From positions 496,001 to 560,000 of the forward strand of contig CAVUHO010000014.1 in NCBI GenBank assembly GCA_963741385.1: a stretch of DNA of 64,000 bases, given 5' to 3'. Both the position numbers and the translations under genes were made by a program. The notes under the pieces were generated by a model, which was given only the letters and a program-made list of their open reading frames with translations, searched no databases and was not told the DNA's origin. This document shows, piece by piece, positions 9,601 to 18,884 of the stretch (positions are counted from its first letter, which is position 1; each line of letters opens with the position of its first letter). This DNA comes from Sulfomarinibacter sp963741385. GTDB taxonomy: Bacteria; Acidobacteriota; Thermoanaerobaculia; Thermoanaerobaculales; Sulfomarinibacteraceae.

Positions 9601-12285
9601 ATGACGGATAGCAAGCGCACGAACAGTGCAGGCGCGGATGCGATCGAGACCCGGGAATGGCTGGAATCGCTCGATTGGGTGATCCAGCACGGCGGGCACG
9701 AACGCGTGACACGGTTGCTCCAGGACCTGCAGATCCACGCCCGGATGGCCGGAGTCAAGCTGCCCTTCGACGCCACCACGCCTCACATCAACACCATCCC
9801 GGTCTCCGAGCAGCCGCCCTTCCCGGGTAGCCGGGAGCTGGAACGGCGTATCAAGAGCCTGGTGCGTTGGAACGCCATGGCCATGGTCGTCCGTGCCAAC
9901 CACGAAGAGGAAGGCATCGGCGGTCATATCTCGACCTACGCGTCGGCAGCGACGTTGTACGAGATCGCCTTCAATCACTTCTTTCACGGCAAGGGCGAGC
10001 ACTACGACGGCGATCAGATCTTCTTCCAGGGTCACGCCTCCCCCGGCATCTACGCGCGCGCCTTTCTCGAGGGCCGGCTGACCGAGCAGCAACTCTTCAA
10101 TTTTCGCCGCGAGCTGCGCGACGGCCGCGGCGCCGGCCTCTCGTCCTATCCCCACCCGTGGTTGATGCCGACCTTCTGGGAGTTCCCGACCGTTTCGATG
10201 GGGCTCGGTCCGATCATGGCCATCTACCAGGCGCGCTTCAACCACTACCTCGAGGACCGGGGTCTGCACCCGAAATCCGACCACAAGGTGTGGGCGTTCC
10301 TCGGCGACGGCGAGACCGACGAACCCGAGGCCCTAGGAGCCATTTCCCTGGCCGGGCGCGAGAAGTTGGACAATTTGATCTTTGTCGTCAACTGCAACCT
10401 GCAGCGCCTCGACGGCCCCGTGCGCGGCAACGGCAAGATCATCCAGGAGCTCGAAGGACACTTCCGCGGCGCCGGTTGGAACGTGATCAAGGTCATCTGG
10501 GGCGAGGACTGGGACGCGCTTCTCGCCAAGGACAAGGACGGCCTCCTGGTCCGCCGCATGGGCGAGGTGGTGGACGGCGAGAGCCAGAAGTACTCGACCT
10601 CCGACGGCGCGTATGTTCGCAAGCACTTCTTCGGCAAGTACCCCGAGCTCGAGGCAATGGTCGCCAACATGTCGGATGAACAGCTGCGGCGCCTGCGGCT
10701 CGGCGGCCACGATCCGGGCAAGGTCTACGCCGCGTACCAGGCCGCCGTCCACCACAAGGGCGCGCCGACAGCCATCCTCGCCCGCACCATCAAGGGCTAC
10801 GGCCTCGGCGAAACAGGCGAAGGGCGCAACGTCACCCACCAGCAGAAAAAGCTCGAACAGGAAGAGCTGCTCGAGTTCCGCTCCCGGTTCGGGATCCCAT
10901 TGTCGGATGACGAGGCGCGCGCGGCGACCTTCTACCGGCCGCCAGAGAACAGCCCCGAGATGATCTATATCCAGGAGCACCGGGCGGCGCTCGGCGGGCC
11001 GGTGCCGACCCGCGGCGTGCGTTGCGAGCCGCTCCACATGCTGCCGGATTCGGTGTTCGAGGAATTCGCCGAAGGCTCCGACGGGCGCGGCATCTCGACC
11101 ACGATGGCCTTCGTGCGGATCCTCACGAAACTCCTCAAGGACAAACAGGTCGGCAAGCTCGTGGTGCCCATCATCCCCGACGAGGCGCGCACCTTCGGGA
11201 TGGAGTCGCTGTTCCGTCAGATCGGCATCTACTCCCACGCCGGTCAGCTCTATGAACCGGTCGACGCCGGCACCCTCATGTACTACCACGAGGCAAAGGA
11301 CGGACAGTTGCTGGAAGAGGGCATCACCGAGGCAGGTTCGATGAGTTCCTTCATCGCGGCCGGGTGCGCGCACGCAACCCACGGCATCAACACCATCCCG
11401 TTCTTCGTCTACTACTCCATGTTCGGGATGCAGCGCATCGGCGACCTGGTGTGGGCCGCGGCCGACATGCGCAGCCGGGGCTTCATGATCGGGGGCACCG
11501 CCGGCCGCACCACCCTCAACGGCGAGGGCCTCCAACACCAGGACGGCAACTCCCATCTGCTCGCCTACCCGGTACCCAACCTCAAGGCCTACGACCCGGC
11601 CTTCGCCTTCGAACTCGCGGCGATCATCAAGGACGGGATCCGCCGCATGTACGTCGAGCAGGAGGACGTCTTCTACTACATCACCGTCGAAAACGAGCCC
11701 TACGCCATGCCGCCCCAGCCCGAGGGCTGCGAAGAGGGGATCCTCCGCGGCATGTACCGCTTCCGCCCTTCGGGAAGCGACGACGCCGAGCTCAAGGCTC
11801 ACCTCTTCGGCAGCGGCGCCATCCTCAACCAGGCGCTGCGGGCGCAGGAGATCCTCGCCGAAAAATTCAACGTCGCCGCCGATGTGTGGAGCATCACCAG
11901 CTACAAGGAGCTCTACATGGACGGCACCGACTGCGATCGCTTCAACCGGCTCAACGGCCACGACGAACGGCGGATCCCCTGGATCCAGCGGTGCCTCGGC
12001 GGCACCGACGGCGTCTACGTCGTCGCCTCGGATTTCGTCAAGGCGCTGCCCGACTCGATCGGCAAGTGGTTTCCGAAGACCCCGGTGGCCCTCGGGACCG
12101 ACGGCTTCGGCCGCTCGGAGAGCCGCGCCGCCCTGCGCCGCTTCTTCGAGGTGGATGCGGAGCACATCGTGGTCGCCACGCTCAGCGCGCTGGCCGACGA
12201 AGGGCTCATCCAACGCGACGTCGTGCGGACCGCCATTGCCGAGCTCGGCATCGACACCGACGCCCCGAACCCGGTTACGGTCTGA
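9601..12285 (+). CDS. aceE: Pyruvate dehydrogenase E1 component, homodimeric type
   Basis: At 894 residues it matches the length of the E. coli AceE family (about 887). It is the thiamine-diphosphate enzyme that decarboxylates pyruvate and reductively acetylates the lipoyl arm of E2. The N-terminus (EWLESLDWVIQHGG) is characteristic of the family. The thiamine-diphosphate motif begins at G235-D236-G237-E238 (GDGETDEPEALG) and ends with VVNCNLQRLDGPVRGN. The active-site histidine regions (NHEEEGIGGHIST; DQIFFQGHASPGIY) are present. The gene starts at ATG after a 158-base gap that contains a TACAAT -10-like box at 9500-9505. It is followed 10 bases later by aceF, with the ribosome site GAGGAGG overlapping the aceE stop. 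No E3 (lpd) gene follows, so E3 must be encoded elsewhere. Confidence 0.97.
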   Translation: MTDSKRTNSAGADAIETREWLESLDWVIQHGGHERVTRLLQDLQIHARMAGVKLPFDATTPHINTIPVSEQPPFPGSRELERRIKSLVRWNAMAMVVRANHEEEGIGGHISTYASAATLYEIAFNHFFHGKGEHYDGDQIFFQGHASPGIYARAFLEGRLTEQQLFNFRRELRDGRGAGLSSYPHPWLMPTFWEFPTVSMGLGPIMAIYQARFNHYLEDRGLHPKSDHKVWAFLGDGETDEPEALGAISLAGREKLDNLIFVVNCNLQRLDGPVRGNGKIIQELEGHFRGAGWNVIKVIWGEDWDALLAKDKDGLLVRRMGEVVDGESQKYSTSDGAYVRKHFFGKYPELEAMVANMSDEQLRRLRLGGHDPGKVYAAYQAAVHHKGAPTAILARTIKGYGLGETGEGRNVTHQQKKLEQEELLEFRSRFGIPLSDDEARAATFYRPPENSPEMIYIQEHRAALGGPVPTRGVRCEPLHMLPDSVFEEFAEGSDGRGISTTMAFVRILTKLLKDKQVGKLVVPIIPDEARTFGMESLFRQIGIYSHAGQLYEPVDAGTLMYYHEAKDGQLLEEGITEAGSMSSFIAAGCAHATHGINTIPFFVYYSMFGMQRIGDLVWAAADMRSRGFMIGGTAGRTTLNGEGLQHQDGNSHLLAYPVPNLKAYDPAFAFELAAIIKDGIRRMYVEQEDVFYYITVENEPYAMPPQPEGCEEGILRGMYRFRPSGSDDAELKAHLFGSGAILNQALRAQEILAEKFNVAADVWSITSYKELYMDGTDCDRFNRLNGHDERRIPWIQRCLGGTDGVYVVASDFVKALPDSIGKWFPKTPVALGTDGFGRSESRAALRRFFEVDAEHIVVATLSALADEGLIQRDVVRTAIAELGIDTDAPNPVTV

Positions 12286-12295
12286 GGAGGCGGTC

Positions 12296-13579
12296 ATGGC
12301 GATCACCATCAACCTCCCCGAACTCGGCGAAGGCGTTGACAGCGTCGACGTGGTCTCAGTGCTCGTCGCCGTCGGCGACGCGGTCGAAGTCAACCAGAGC
12401 CTGATCGAAGTCGAAACCGAAAAAGCCTCGGTTGAAGTGCCTTCGACCTCGGCTGGAACGGTGCTCGAGATCCACGTCGCCGAAGGCGACACCATCGGCG
12501 AGAAGGCTGCGATCGTGACCCTCGATGCGGTCGACCAGGTCGCGACCCCCGCTCCGCCAGAATCCGAGTCCGCGTCCGAACCCGAACTCCCGGACGACCC
12601 GGGCAGCGACGTCCCGGAGATGACCGCGCCGGTCGAACCAACCACTCCGACTCCCCCACCCCCGGTCAAGCCGCGCGATGGCATGACCGCGGTGCCGGCT
12701 GCGCCGACGGTGCGCCGCTTCGCGCGCGAAGTCGGAGCCGACATCACGGCGGTCCCGGGCTCCGGTCCCGGCGGGCGCATCTCCATCGACGACGTCAAGG
12801 CCCACACCAACAAACTGCTGTCACAGGGGACCGGCGGCGCGGTTGCGACGGCCGAACTCCCCGATCTCTCCCGGTTCGGTCCGATCCGCCGCGAGGCCAT
12901 GTCCAAGGTCCGCAGGCTGACCGCCGAGAACCTGACCCGTGCCTGGCTCAACGCGCCCCAGGTCACCAACCACGAGAGCGCCGACATCACCGACCTCGAG
13001 GAGTTCCGCAAGGCCTACAAGGAACGGGTTGAAGAGGCCGGCGGCAAGCTCACGATGACCGCGATCCTGGTCAAGATCGTGGCCTCGACGCTCAAACAGC
13101 ACCCCACCCTCAACGCCGCCGTCGATATGGTGAACCACGAAATCGTCTTCCGCGACTCGATCAACATCGGTGTGGCGGTGGACACCGAGCGCGGGCTGTT
13201 GGTACCGGTCATGCGCGACGCCCACCGCAAAAACCTGACCGAGATCGGTGTCGCCCTCGATGATCTCGCGCGCCGCGCCCGCGACAAAAAGCTCACACCG
13301 GACGAGATGCAGGGCGGGACGTTTTCGATCTCCAACCTCGGCGGCATCGGCGGTACCGGATTCTCCCCCATCGTCAACTGGCCCGAGGTCGCGATCCTCG
13401 GCGTGTCGCGCGGCCGAATCGAGCCGCAGTGGTACGAGGGCTCCTTCCGGCCGCGGCTGATGCTGCCGCTATCGCTGTCCTATGACCACCGCCTGGTCGA
13501 CGGCGCCGACGCGGCGAGATTCCTGGCACGGCTGAAGGCCTCGTTGGAACAACCGATTCTGTTGGCGTTCGAGGGTTGA
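12296..13579 (+). CDS. aceF: Dihydrolipoamide acetyltransferase, E2 of pyruvate dehydrogenase
   Basis: 427 residues. It transfers the acetyl group from its lipoyl arm to CoA and forms the core of the complex. There is one N-terminal lipoyl domain with lipoyl lysine K43 (ETEKAS), a Pro/Glu-rich linker (about 85-125), a peripheral subunit-binding domain (about 130-165, APTVRRFAREVGADI ending GRISIDDV) and a catalytic domain from about 195. The active site H398-xxx-D402-G403 (YDHRLVDG) is intact. E. coli AceF has three lipoyl domains; this one has a single domain, a common variant. The chosen ATG follows GAGGAGG by five bases; the reading frame is open further upstream inside aceE but that part is not expected to be translated. 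The linker Ala/Pro/Glu content is normal for E2. Confidence 0.96.
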   Translation: MAITINLPELGEGVDSVDVVSVLVAVGDAVEVNQSLIEVETEKASVEVPSTSAGTVLEIHVAEGDTIGEKAAIVTLDAVDQVATPAPPESESASEPELPDDPGSDVPEMTAPVEPTTPTPPPPVKPRDGMTAVPAAPTVRRFAREVGADITAVPGSGPGGRISIDDVKAHTNKLLSQGTGGAVATAELPDLSRFGPIRREAMSKVRRLTAENLTRAWLNAPQVTNHESADITDLEEFRKAYKERVEEAGGKLTMTAILVKIVASTLKQHPTLNAAVDMVNHEIVFRDSINIGVAVDTERGLLVPVMRDAHRKNLTEIGVALDDLARRARDKKLTPDEMQGGTFSISNLGGIGGTGFSPIVNWPEVAILGVSRGRIEPQWYEGSFRPRLMLPLSLSYDHRLVDGADAARFLARLKASLEQPILLAFEG

Positions 13580-13688
13580 ACCCTGATCGAGAAAACGTTC
13601 AGACGTTCGGCGCGTCCGATACCCGGTGAGGTTGCGAGACTGAAGGTTGGACAAGGCCCTCGGGGAAGCGTAATGAGTTTCTCAAGCT

Positions 13689-13808
13689 GTCATCCCGAGC
13701 GAGCGCAGCGAGCCGAGGGATCTGGGTGGGGGCTTGAGGTAGAACATTGCCCGGAACCCCCGCCCAGATTCCTCCGCTCGCTCACCTCGTTCGCTCGGTC
13801 GGAATGAC
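13689..13808. repeat. Inverted intergenic repeat within a 373-base non-coding stretch
   Basis: The 373 bases between aceF and the propeller lipoprotein hold no ORF that I can support. They contain a 120-bp imperfect inverted repeat. The left arm starts GTCATCCCGAGCGAGCGCAG and the right arm ends TCGCTCGGTCGGAATGAC; inside are GGATCTGGGTGGGGG and CCCCCGCCCAGATTCC, which also pair. The transcript would fold into one long hairpin. It resembles dispersed palindromic repeats, but this window has only this one copy, so it could also act as the aceEF transcript end. Confidence 0.6.
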
Positions 13809-13952
13809 ATGAGGAGTCTGATCTGACATCGTCACGAACAGGCGCGTAACAGTCGAACAGAATTCCTTTCGATCCGAGTTTCAGCCGTGGTTCGTGTCAC
13901 GAATTTGTCATCTGAGCCCGCCCATGAGACCATCCCGCCGTTTGGAGGCACG

Positions 13953-15066
13953 ATGAAGTTCAATCTCAAATCAATCGTCACGTTTTCTGCGTTCACCCTG
14001 CTAGCTGCGGGTTGCGCTCCGCAGTCCACCGAAACCTCCGAGACCGCGGTTTCCGAGCCGCCGGCCACCGCCACCTCGAATCTGCCGCGAGTCGTCGAAC
14101 CCTCTCCCGACGAGACTCACTTCGGCGAGCTGCGAATGCTCACCGACGGCGGCGAGAACGCCGAGGCCTATTTCTCGTTCGACGGCCGACAGCTCATCTT
14201 CCAGTCCACCCGCTCGCCCTACGACTGCGATCAGATCTTCACCATGGATGTCGAGACGGCCGAGACCCGGCTCGTGTCAACCGGGGCCGGTCGCACCACC
14301 TGTGCGTATTTCCTGCCCGGCGACCACTGGATCATCTACGCATCGACCCACCTCGCGAGCCCCGATTGCCCGCCGCCCCCCGACATGAGCCAAGGCTACG
14401 TGTGGCCGATCGATCCCGGCTACGACATCTTCCGCGCCCGGGCCGACGGTACCGGTGTCGAACAGCTCACCGCCACCCCGGGCTACGACGCTGAGGCCAC
14501 GGTCTCGCCGAAGGGAGACACAATCGTCTTCACCTCCATGCGCGACGGCGATCTCGACATCTACACCATGAAGATGGACGGTTCAGGCGTGACCCGGTTG
14601 ACCGACGGAATCGGCTACGACGGCGGGCCCTTCTTTTCACCCGACGGTGAAAAGATCGTCTACCGCACGCGCCATCCCACCGACCCGGAGGAGATCGAGG
14701 ACTACCAGAGCCTCCTCGCCGAGGGCATGATCCGGCCCTCGAAGCTGGAGATCTGGGTGATGGACGCCGACGGTTCGAACAAGCACCAGATCACCGATCT
14801 CGGCGTCGCCGCCTTCGCGCCGTACTTCCACCCGTCCGGCGAAAAGATCATCTTCTCCTCCAACTTCGGCGATCCCTCGGGGCGCGAGTTCGACCTCTGG
14901 ATGGTGGACCTCTCCGGCGACAACCTCGAGCGCATCACCTTCACCGAGGGTTTCGACGGCTTTCCCGATGTGGTCGCCCGACGGCAAGACCTTCGTCTTC
15001 TGCTCCAACCGCAGCAACACCAGCCCCGGCGAGACCAACGTCTTCGTCACGGAGTGGAAGGACTGA
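13953..15066 (+). pseudogene. TolB-like beta-propeller lipoprotein gene with a one-base frameshift
   Basis: The start ATG follows GGAGG by about six bases. The first 22 residues form a lipoprotein signal with lipobox LAAG-C. The body (about residues 50-335) has repeats of the PD40/WD40-like type seen in TolB and DPP-IV propellers: FSFDGRQLIFQSTRSP, VSPKGDTIVFTSMRDG, FSPDGEKIVYRTR and FHPSGEKIIFSSN. The frame is lost at about 14967, in TTTCCCGATGTGG. Reading on in that frame gives unrelated Arg/Gln-rich sequence to a stop at 15158. Dropping the G at 14967 restores MWSPDGKTFVFCSNRSN, the expected last propeller blade, and a stop at 15066. This is either a real recent mutation or a sequencing or assembly error; the surrounding sequence shows no decay. 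Probable role: periplasmic or outer-membrane-linked propeller protein of unknown ligand. Confidence 0.8.
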
Positions 15067-15070
15067 CTTC

Positions 15071-15208
15071 GAATTTCGGATTTCGGATTTCGGATTTCGG
15101 ATTTCCGCCCACCCTCCCACCTGAATTCGGAATTCCTGATTCCACCCGCCCTCGCTGATCATCGGCGGGGGTGCGGGTGGGAAATCCGAAATCCGAAATC
15201 CGAAATTT
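15071..15208. repeat. Heptamer-armed inverted element, GGATTTC type
   Basis: The left arm (15071-15106) is about five tandem GGATTTC units. The right arm (15181-15208) is the reverse complement, GAAATCC units. The core between them is rich in CCCACCCTCCCACC and GGGTGCGGGTGGG, which can also pair. It fills the space between two convergent genes exactly, ending at the base before the GHMP kinase stop codon. Confidence 0.8.
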
Positions 15209-16147
15209 TCAGACTCCGCCGATCTCAGCCCGAATGACCTTGTAGCCGTCCGCCTCGAAGGCGGCGGCGACTTTCTCCTGGACTCTCTCGTCGGGCGTCA
15301 GAGCCGACATATAGCCGCCGCGGCCACCGCCGGTGAGCTTGGCGCCGAGGGCGCCCAATGCCAGAGCGCGCTCACACAGCGACACCAGGATCTCGTGGGA
15401 GAGACCCATGTCGATGAGGATCGAGTGGTTGGCCGTCATCAGGGACCCCACGGTCTCCAGATCGTAGCGCTCGAGCGCCAACTGCATGGCCCGCGACTGA
15501 TCCGAAATGGTGTTCATGATTTCCTGGAACCCCTCCGGGTCCCGCTCCTTGATCGCGAGGACGAAACCATCCAACTTCGTCGTGTCGGCGGTGACGCCGC
15601 TGTTGGCGAGGACGATGCGAATCGGGTGTTCCACCTCGATTCTCTCGAAGAGCTTCTCCCCGTTTTCGATGCGAAACTGGAGCAGGCCTCCGTAGGTGGA
15701 GGCGGTATTGTCGACCCCACTCGGGATGCCGTGGTAGGCGAACTCGCCTTCCCAACCCACCTGGTTGATCTCCTCGATCGACAAGCCGAGCACGAACTCG
15801 GCGTTGAGCGCCCGCGCCAACGACACGCAGCTCGCGGCGCTCGCGCCCACGCCGCTGCCGGCCAACAACGATCCACCGTACGTGATCTTGATGGGTGTCC
15901 TGGCGGCGTCGACACCCACGACCTCGAGCACCCGGTTGATCGACTCCGCCTGTTGGTGCTTCTTCTTCTCCTTGTACCCCGGCACTTCGTGGCGGTTGTC
16001 CTCGAGCGACCAGCCTTCTCCACCGTCGATGCGTTCGACCGTACACTCCGTCTCGAACGGCAGTGCGGCGACGATTGCGGGAACCCCGCGCAGGACGAAC
16101 TGGTCGCCGATGAGAATGGTCTTGCCGAACCCGGTTCCTGTGCCCAT
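15209..16147 (-). CDS. GHMP kinase, mevalonate-kinase-like
   Basis: 312 residues. GHMP kinases phosphorylate small alcohols or sugars with ATP. The P-loop-like motif GGSLLAGSGVGASAAS lies at residues 91-106, the motif IPSGVDNTASTYGG with the catalytic-type Asp at D146, and the C-terminal motif GAKLTGGGRGGYMSAL. These fit mevalonate kinase best (HGIPSGVDN is diagnostic of that branch). The N-terminal motif reads GKTILIGDQFVLRGVPA where typical mevalonate kinases have GEH, so substrate identity is not certain; a sugar kinase is the alternative. ATG 16147 has GGGAGG upstream. It is the last of three minus-strand genes, 12 bases after the DHH gene. With a glycerol-1-phosphate dehydrogenase upstream, a role in isoprenoid or ether-lipid supply is plausible. 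Confidence 0.75.
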   Translation of the reverse strand: MGTGTGFGKTILIGDQFVLRGVPAIVAALPFETECTVERIDGGEGWSLEDNRHEVPGYKEKKKHQQAESINRVLEVVGVDAARTPIKITYGGSLLAGSGVGASAASCVSLARALNAEFVLGLSIEEINQVGWEGEFAYHGIPSGVDNTASTYGGLLQFRIENGEKLFERIEVEHPIRIVLANSGVTADTTKLDGFVLAIKERDPEGFQEIMNTISDQSRAMQLALERYDLETVGSLMTANHSILIDMGLSHEILVSLCERALALGALGAKLTGGGRGGYMSALTPDERVQEKVAAAFEADGYKVIRAEIGGV

Positions 16148-16159
16148 CTGTCGCCTCCC

Positions 16160-17395
16160 TCACGTCGTGCCGAGAATCTCTTCCATCTCGACGATCAGCC
16201 GTTCCTCGCGCCCGGTCGGTACCGTGGTCGCCGCAGTCAGGCTGTGGCAGGCGTCAGAGAACCCAGCGACCCGGGCTGTGGCCTGCGGCAGCAGGACGTC
16301 GAGACCGAGCACCTCTCCGGAGCGAATCCCCTCGCCCATCCGATCCGACACCCGCATCGAGACCTTGACCTGGCCGAAGTCAAACGTGCCGATGCCGGGC
16401 ACCTCGCCCGGGATCACTTGAAAACCGGCCAGGTATTTGTCGGGATCGACGTCGCCACTGTTCTTGACGGCATCGAGGAAGGCGCCGATCATCTTCACCC
16501 CCATCGGCGCGAATCGCTGATGGACGTGAATCCACTGGAGGTGAGGCGTGGTTGCCATCTCCCCCTCTCGGATCCGGCGGATTTCCTCGGCGAACGCCCG
16601 ATCCTCGATCGCGCGCAGACGGCTCAGCATCTCGGCGGACTCCGTGGACGGGCCTTCGAGACAGACCCGGATCCCCATTTCCGGTCCGCCGTCCGCGTAA
16701 CCGGCGCCACCCAGGGTGTCGAGCTCGCGGGCAAGGAGGTCGACCGGGAGCCGCCCTGTCGGAGTGACGAAGATGTAGCGCTCTCCGTCCCCGTCCTCTT
16801 CGATCACCAACCGCCCCTGCCGTACAGTTTCCAGCGCCGCCTCGCGGTTGGGGCCCACCAGCCGCCCATCGACGAAAAAGCGGTCGCCTACCGCGCCGAT
16901 GGTCGCGATCGCCGCGAGATCTGCGTTGGCCTCATCCCACGCCCGGGCGAACAGATAGCAGGTGGTCGAGGCGGTGACGTCGCGGTCGCCGCGGAGGCCG
17001 AAGACCTCGGGATCGAGGAGGTGCACCCGTTCGTCGGTCGGAAGCTCTGCCTTGTGGTGGTCGAGAATGAGCACCAGGTTGCGGCCGCGGTTGAGCTGTG
17101 AGATCAACGGCGCGATGCGGCCCGCGAAGTCGGTGAGGACGACGAGACGGTCGTCGGCCGCGAAGATCCTCTCGAGCACCGCCGGGTAGGGCTTCTCCAG
17201 ACACACCCGTTCGACGGCGAAGCCCTTGCGTTCGAAGACCCGCGTGAGCACGGCTCCGGAGGAAAGGCCATCGGAGTCGTTGTGGTGGAGGATCTGAACG
17301 CTGCGGCCGGGCCGGTCCTCGACCTCGACGATGGCCCTTTTCATGGCGCTGAGAAGGCCATCCAACACGGCCTCAGCCTCCTCCGCCGAGTTCAT
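16160..17395 (-). CDS. DHH-family phosphoesterase
   Basis: 411 residues from ATG 17395. The signature motifs are HHNDSDGLSSG at residues 37-47 and DHHKAELP (about 115-122), which bind the two Mn ions of the DHH superfamily. An aspartate (VVLTDF) lies between them. The C-terminal half has no classic RecJ OB-fold, and a GGG-type DHHA1 motif is not obvious. It could be a nuclease, a short-oligonucleotide phosphatase or a phosphoesterase for another substrate. The frame stays open for 37 codons upstream of the chosen start, but that part overlaps the preceding gene and lacks conservation-like features. With ATG 17395 the gene overlaps the end of the glycerol-1-phosphate dehydrogenase gene by 23 bases, so the two are translationally coupled. 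Confidence 0.8.
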   Translation of the reverse strand: MNSAEEAEAVLDGLLSAMKRAIVEVEDRPGRSVQILHHNDSDGLSSGAVLTRVFERKGFAVERVCLEKPYPAVLERIFAADDRLVVLTDFAGRIAPLISQLNRGRNLVLILDHHKAELPTDERVHLLDPEVFGLRGDRDVTASTTCYLFARAWDEANADLAAIATIGAVGDRFFVDGRLVGPNREAALETVRQGRLVIEEDGDGERYIFVTPTGRLPVDLLARELDTLGGAGYADGGPEMGIRVCLEGPSTESAEMLSRLRAIEDRAFAEEIRRIREGEMATTPHLQWIHVHQRFAPMGVKMIGAFLDAVKNSGDVDPDKYLAGFQVIPGEVPGIGTFDFGQVKVSMRVSDRMGEGIRSGEVLGLDVLLPQATARVAGFSDACHSLTAATTVPTGREERLIVEMEEILGTT

Positions 17396-18737
17396 CCGCA
17401 AAAGTCTCGAGGATCCCGAGTTCGGCCGCCACATCGAGGACCGTGAAGCGGGTCCTGATTTCGCGGCCGTGCCGCACCGCAGCCGCCAGCTCATCGGCGC
17501 CGACACCGATCTGTTCCGCGCGGACCGGCGCCCCGGAGGCCGTCAGTGCGTGCCACACCCCGCGACCGACCGCCAGGGTGTGGCGGATCTCTTCCTTGAT
17601 CGCTTCCTGATGCAGACACAGACGCGCGAGATCCCGTCGCGAACGACTCTCGAGCTTGGCCGACCACTGCGGCCAGACCGCGTCCGACAAACTCCCGAAG
17701 GCCTGCTGGATGCGCCGGTGGGCCGCCTCCGGCGATGGGTTCGGGCTGAAGACGGCGGCACAGAAATCAACGTCGAGAATTCTCGCGTACAGCTCGTCGA
17801 TCACCATCGAGCCGACGCCAACCTGGGCGCCGTGAAGGTTGGTCGGTCTGCCGTCCCGCAGCCTCGTCATGTCCCAGTAGTGGGACAGCAGGTGTTCACC
17901 TCCCGACGCCGGGCTCGAGGTGCCGGTAACCGCCATCGACAACCCGGAGATCAGGAGAAGTTGGAACAACAGGGTCACCGCGTCCGGGTCCCCGTCGGCC
18001 AGCCTTGGAAAGACGGCGAGCGCGCGTTGGAACGGGGCCGACAGCAGCCGGTCGGGCATGGGACAGTAATACTCGCCCTTGACCAGCGACGAGATCTTCC
18101 AGTCGCAGCCGCAGTAGGGTTTGGACACCAGGTCGCCGAGACCGGCCAGGGTGAGCTCGCGCGGCGCCCGCACCAGGACCTCCGGATCGGCAAAAACGGC
18201 CACCGGCGGCGTGGCTTCGCGCGTCGTCTTGAGCCCGTTCTCGAGCAATGCCACGATGGCCGATGTGTAGCCGTTCATGGATGCCGCAGTGGCGACGACG
18301 ACGTACGGCCGGCCGCGCCGGTGGGCCAACTCCTTGGTGAGATCGTTGACCGTACCGCTGCCGACCGCGATGTAGAAATCGTAGCCGTCCCTGTATCCGG
18401 CCTCCAGGGCGTCCACCAGCTCAACCGAGGCGTGAATGTGGCCACCGGGGGCGTCTTCGAGAAGATGCCTCTCGATCTCGTATCGCGCCCCCAGGGCAGC
18501 CGCGACGCCATCGCCCGCCGCGTCCCACGTCCGCGAATCGGCGACCAGCAATGCACGTTTGCCGGAGACCAACGACTGCAGGCTCTGCGCCATGCGGTCG
18601 ACCGCGTGCCGGTCGACCACGACCGCGCGGGTGAGAATCCGGTGCTCGCGGCCGCAGCTACACTGCAACTCGCGGCCCAGAACCCGATCGCTCAGGATCT
18701 CTGCCACTGCGGTTGGAATCGAAATCTCAGGGGTCAT
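17373..18737 (-). CDS. sn-Glycerol-1-phosphate dehydrogenase (EgsA/AraM family)
   Basis: 454 residues. The family reduces dihydroxyacetone phosphate to sn-glycerol-1-phosphate, the backbone stereoisomer of archaeal lipids, with NAD(P)H and a Zn or Ni ion. Evidence: the nucleotide-binding motif AVGSGTVNDLTK (about 127-138), ATAASMNGYTS, then the metal-site motifs SGGEHLLSHYWDM and LHGAQVGVG, all in family order. An N-terminal stretch with C-S-C-G-R-E-H is also seen in AraM-type bacterial members. It is longer than archaeal EgsA (about 350) and AraM (about 394), mainly at the C-terminus. First gene of the minus-strand group; its promoter must lie in 18738-18884, shared with the divergent receiver/ATP-grasp gene. 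Bacterial homologues can make prenylglycerol lipids (AraM of Bacillus subtilis), but no prenyl transferase is seen here. Confidence 0.88.
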   Translation of the reverse strand: MTPEISIPTAVAEILSDRVLGRELQCSCGREHRILTRAVVVDRHAVDRMAQSLQSLVSGKRALLVADSRTWDAAGDGVAAALGARYEIERHLLEDAPGGHIHASVELVDALEAGYRDGYDFYIAVGSGTVNDLTKELAHRRGRPYVVVATAASMNGYTSAIVALLENGLKTTREATPPVAVFADPEVLVRAPRELTLAGLGDLVSKPYCGCDWKISSLVKGEYYCPMPDRLLSAPFQRALAVFPRLADGDPDAVTLLFQLLLISGLSMAVTGTSSPASGGEHLLSHYWDMTRLRDGRPTNLHGAQVGVGSMVIDELYARILDVDFCAAVFSPNPSPEAAHRRIQQAFGSLSDAVWPQWSAKLESRSRRDLARLCLHQEAIKEEIRHTLAVGRGVWHALTASGAPVRAEQIGVGADELAAAVRHGREIRTRFTVLDVAAELGILETFADELGGGG

Positions 18738-18884
18738 CCACGCCAGAGTACCCCCTCGGAGGGTTTCCCACCATCAACCGCGCCCACCCGATCGCGCCGT
18801 CGACGGAGGCATTTCTCTGCTACCGTTGACTCAGGTCTGATTATCGTGGTCAAGCAATCTATAGCCCTGAGAAGCCGGTACGGC

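Noticed and set aside
10333..13011. 892-codon minus-strand open frame opposite aceE-aceF.
   Set aside because: Codon mirror of two clearly identified genes; low-complexity translation.
13580..13952. tRNA or small structured RNA gene after aceF.
   Set aside because: The only structure is the long imperfect palindrome; no cloverleaf or known RNA motif seen.
17331..18884. Upstream extension of the receiver/ATP-grasp frame by about 518 codons.
   Set aside because: This part lies antisense to the glycerol-1-phosphate dehydrogenase gene and is not like any domain; the receiver-like fold begins just after ATG 18885.
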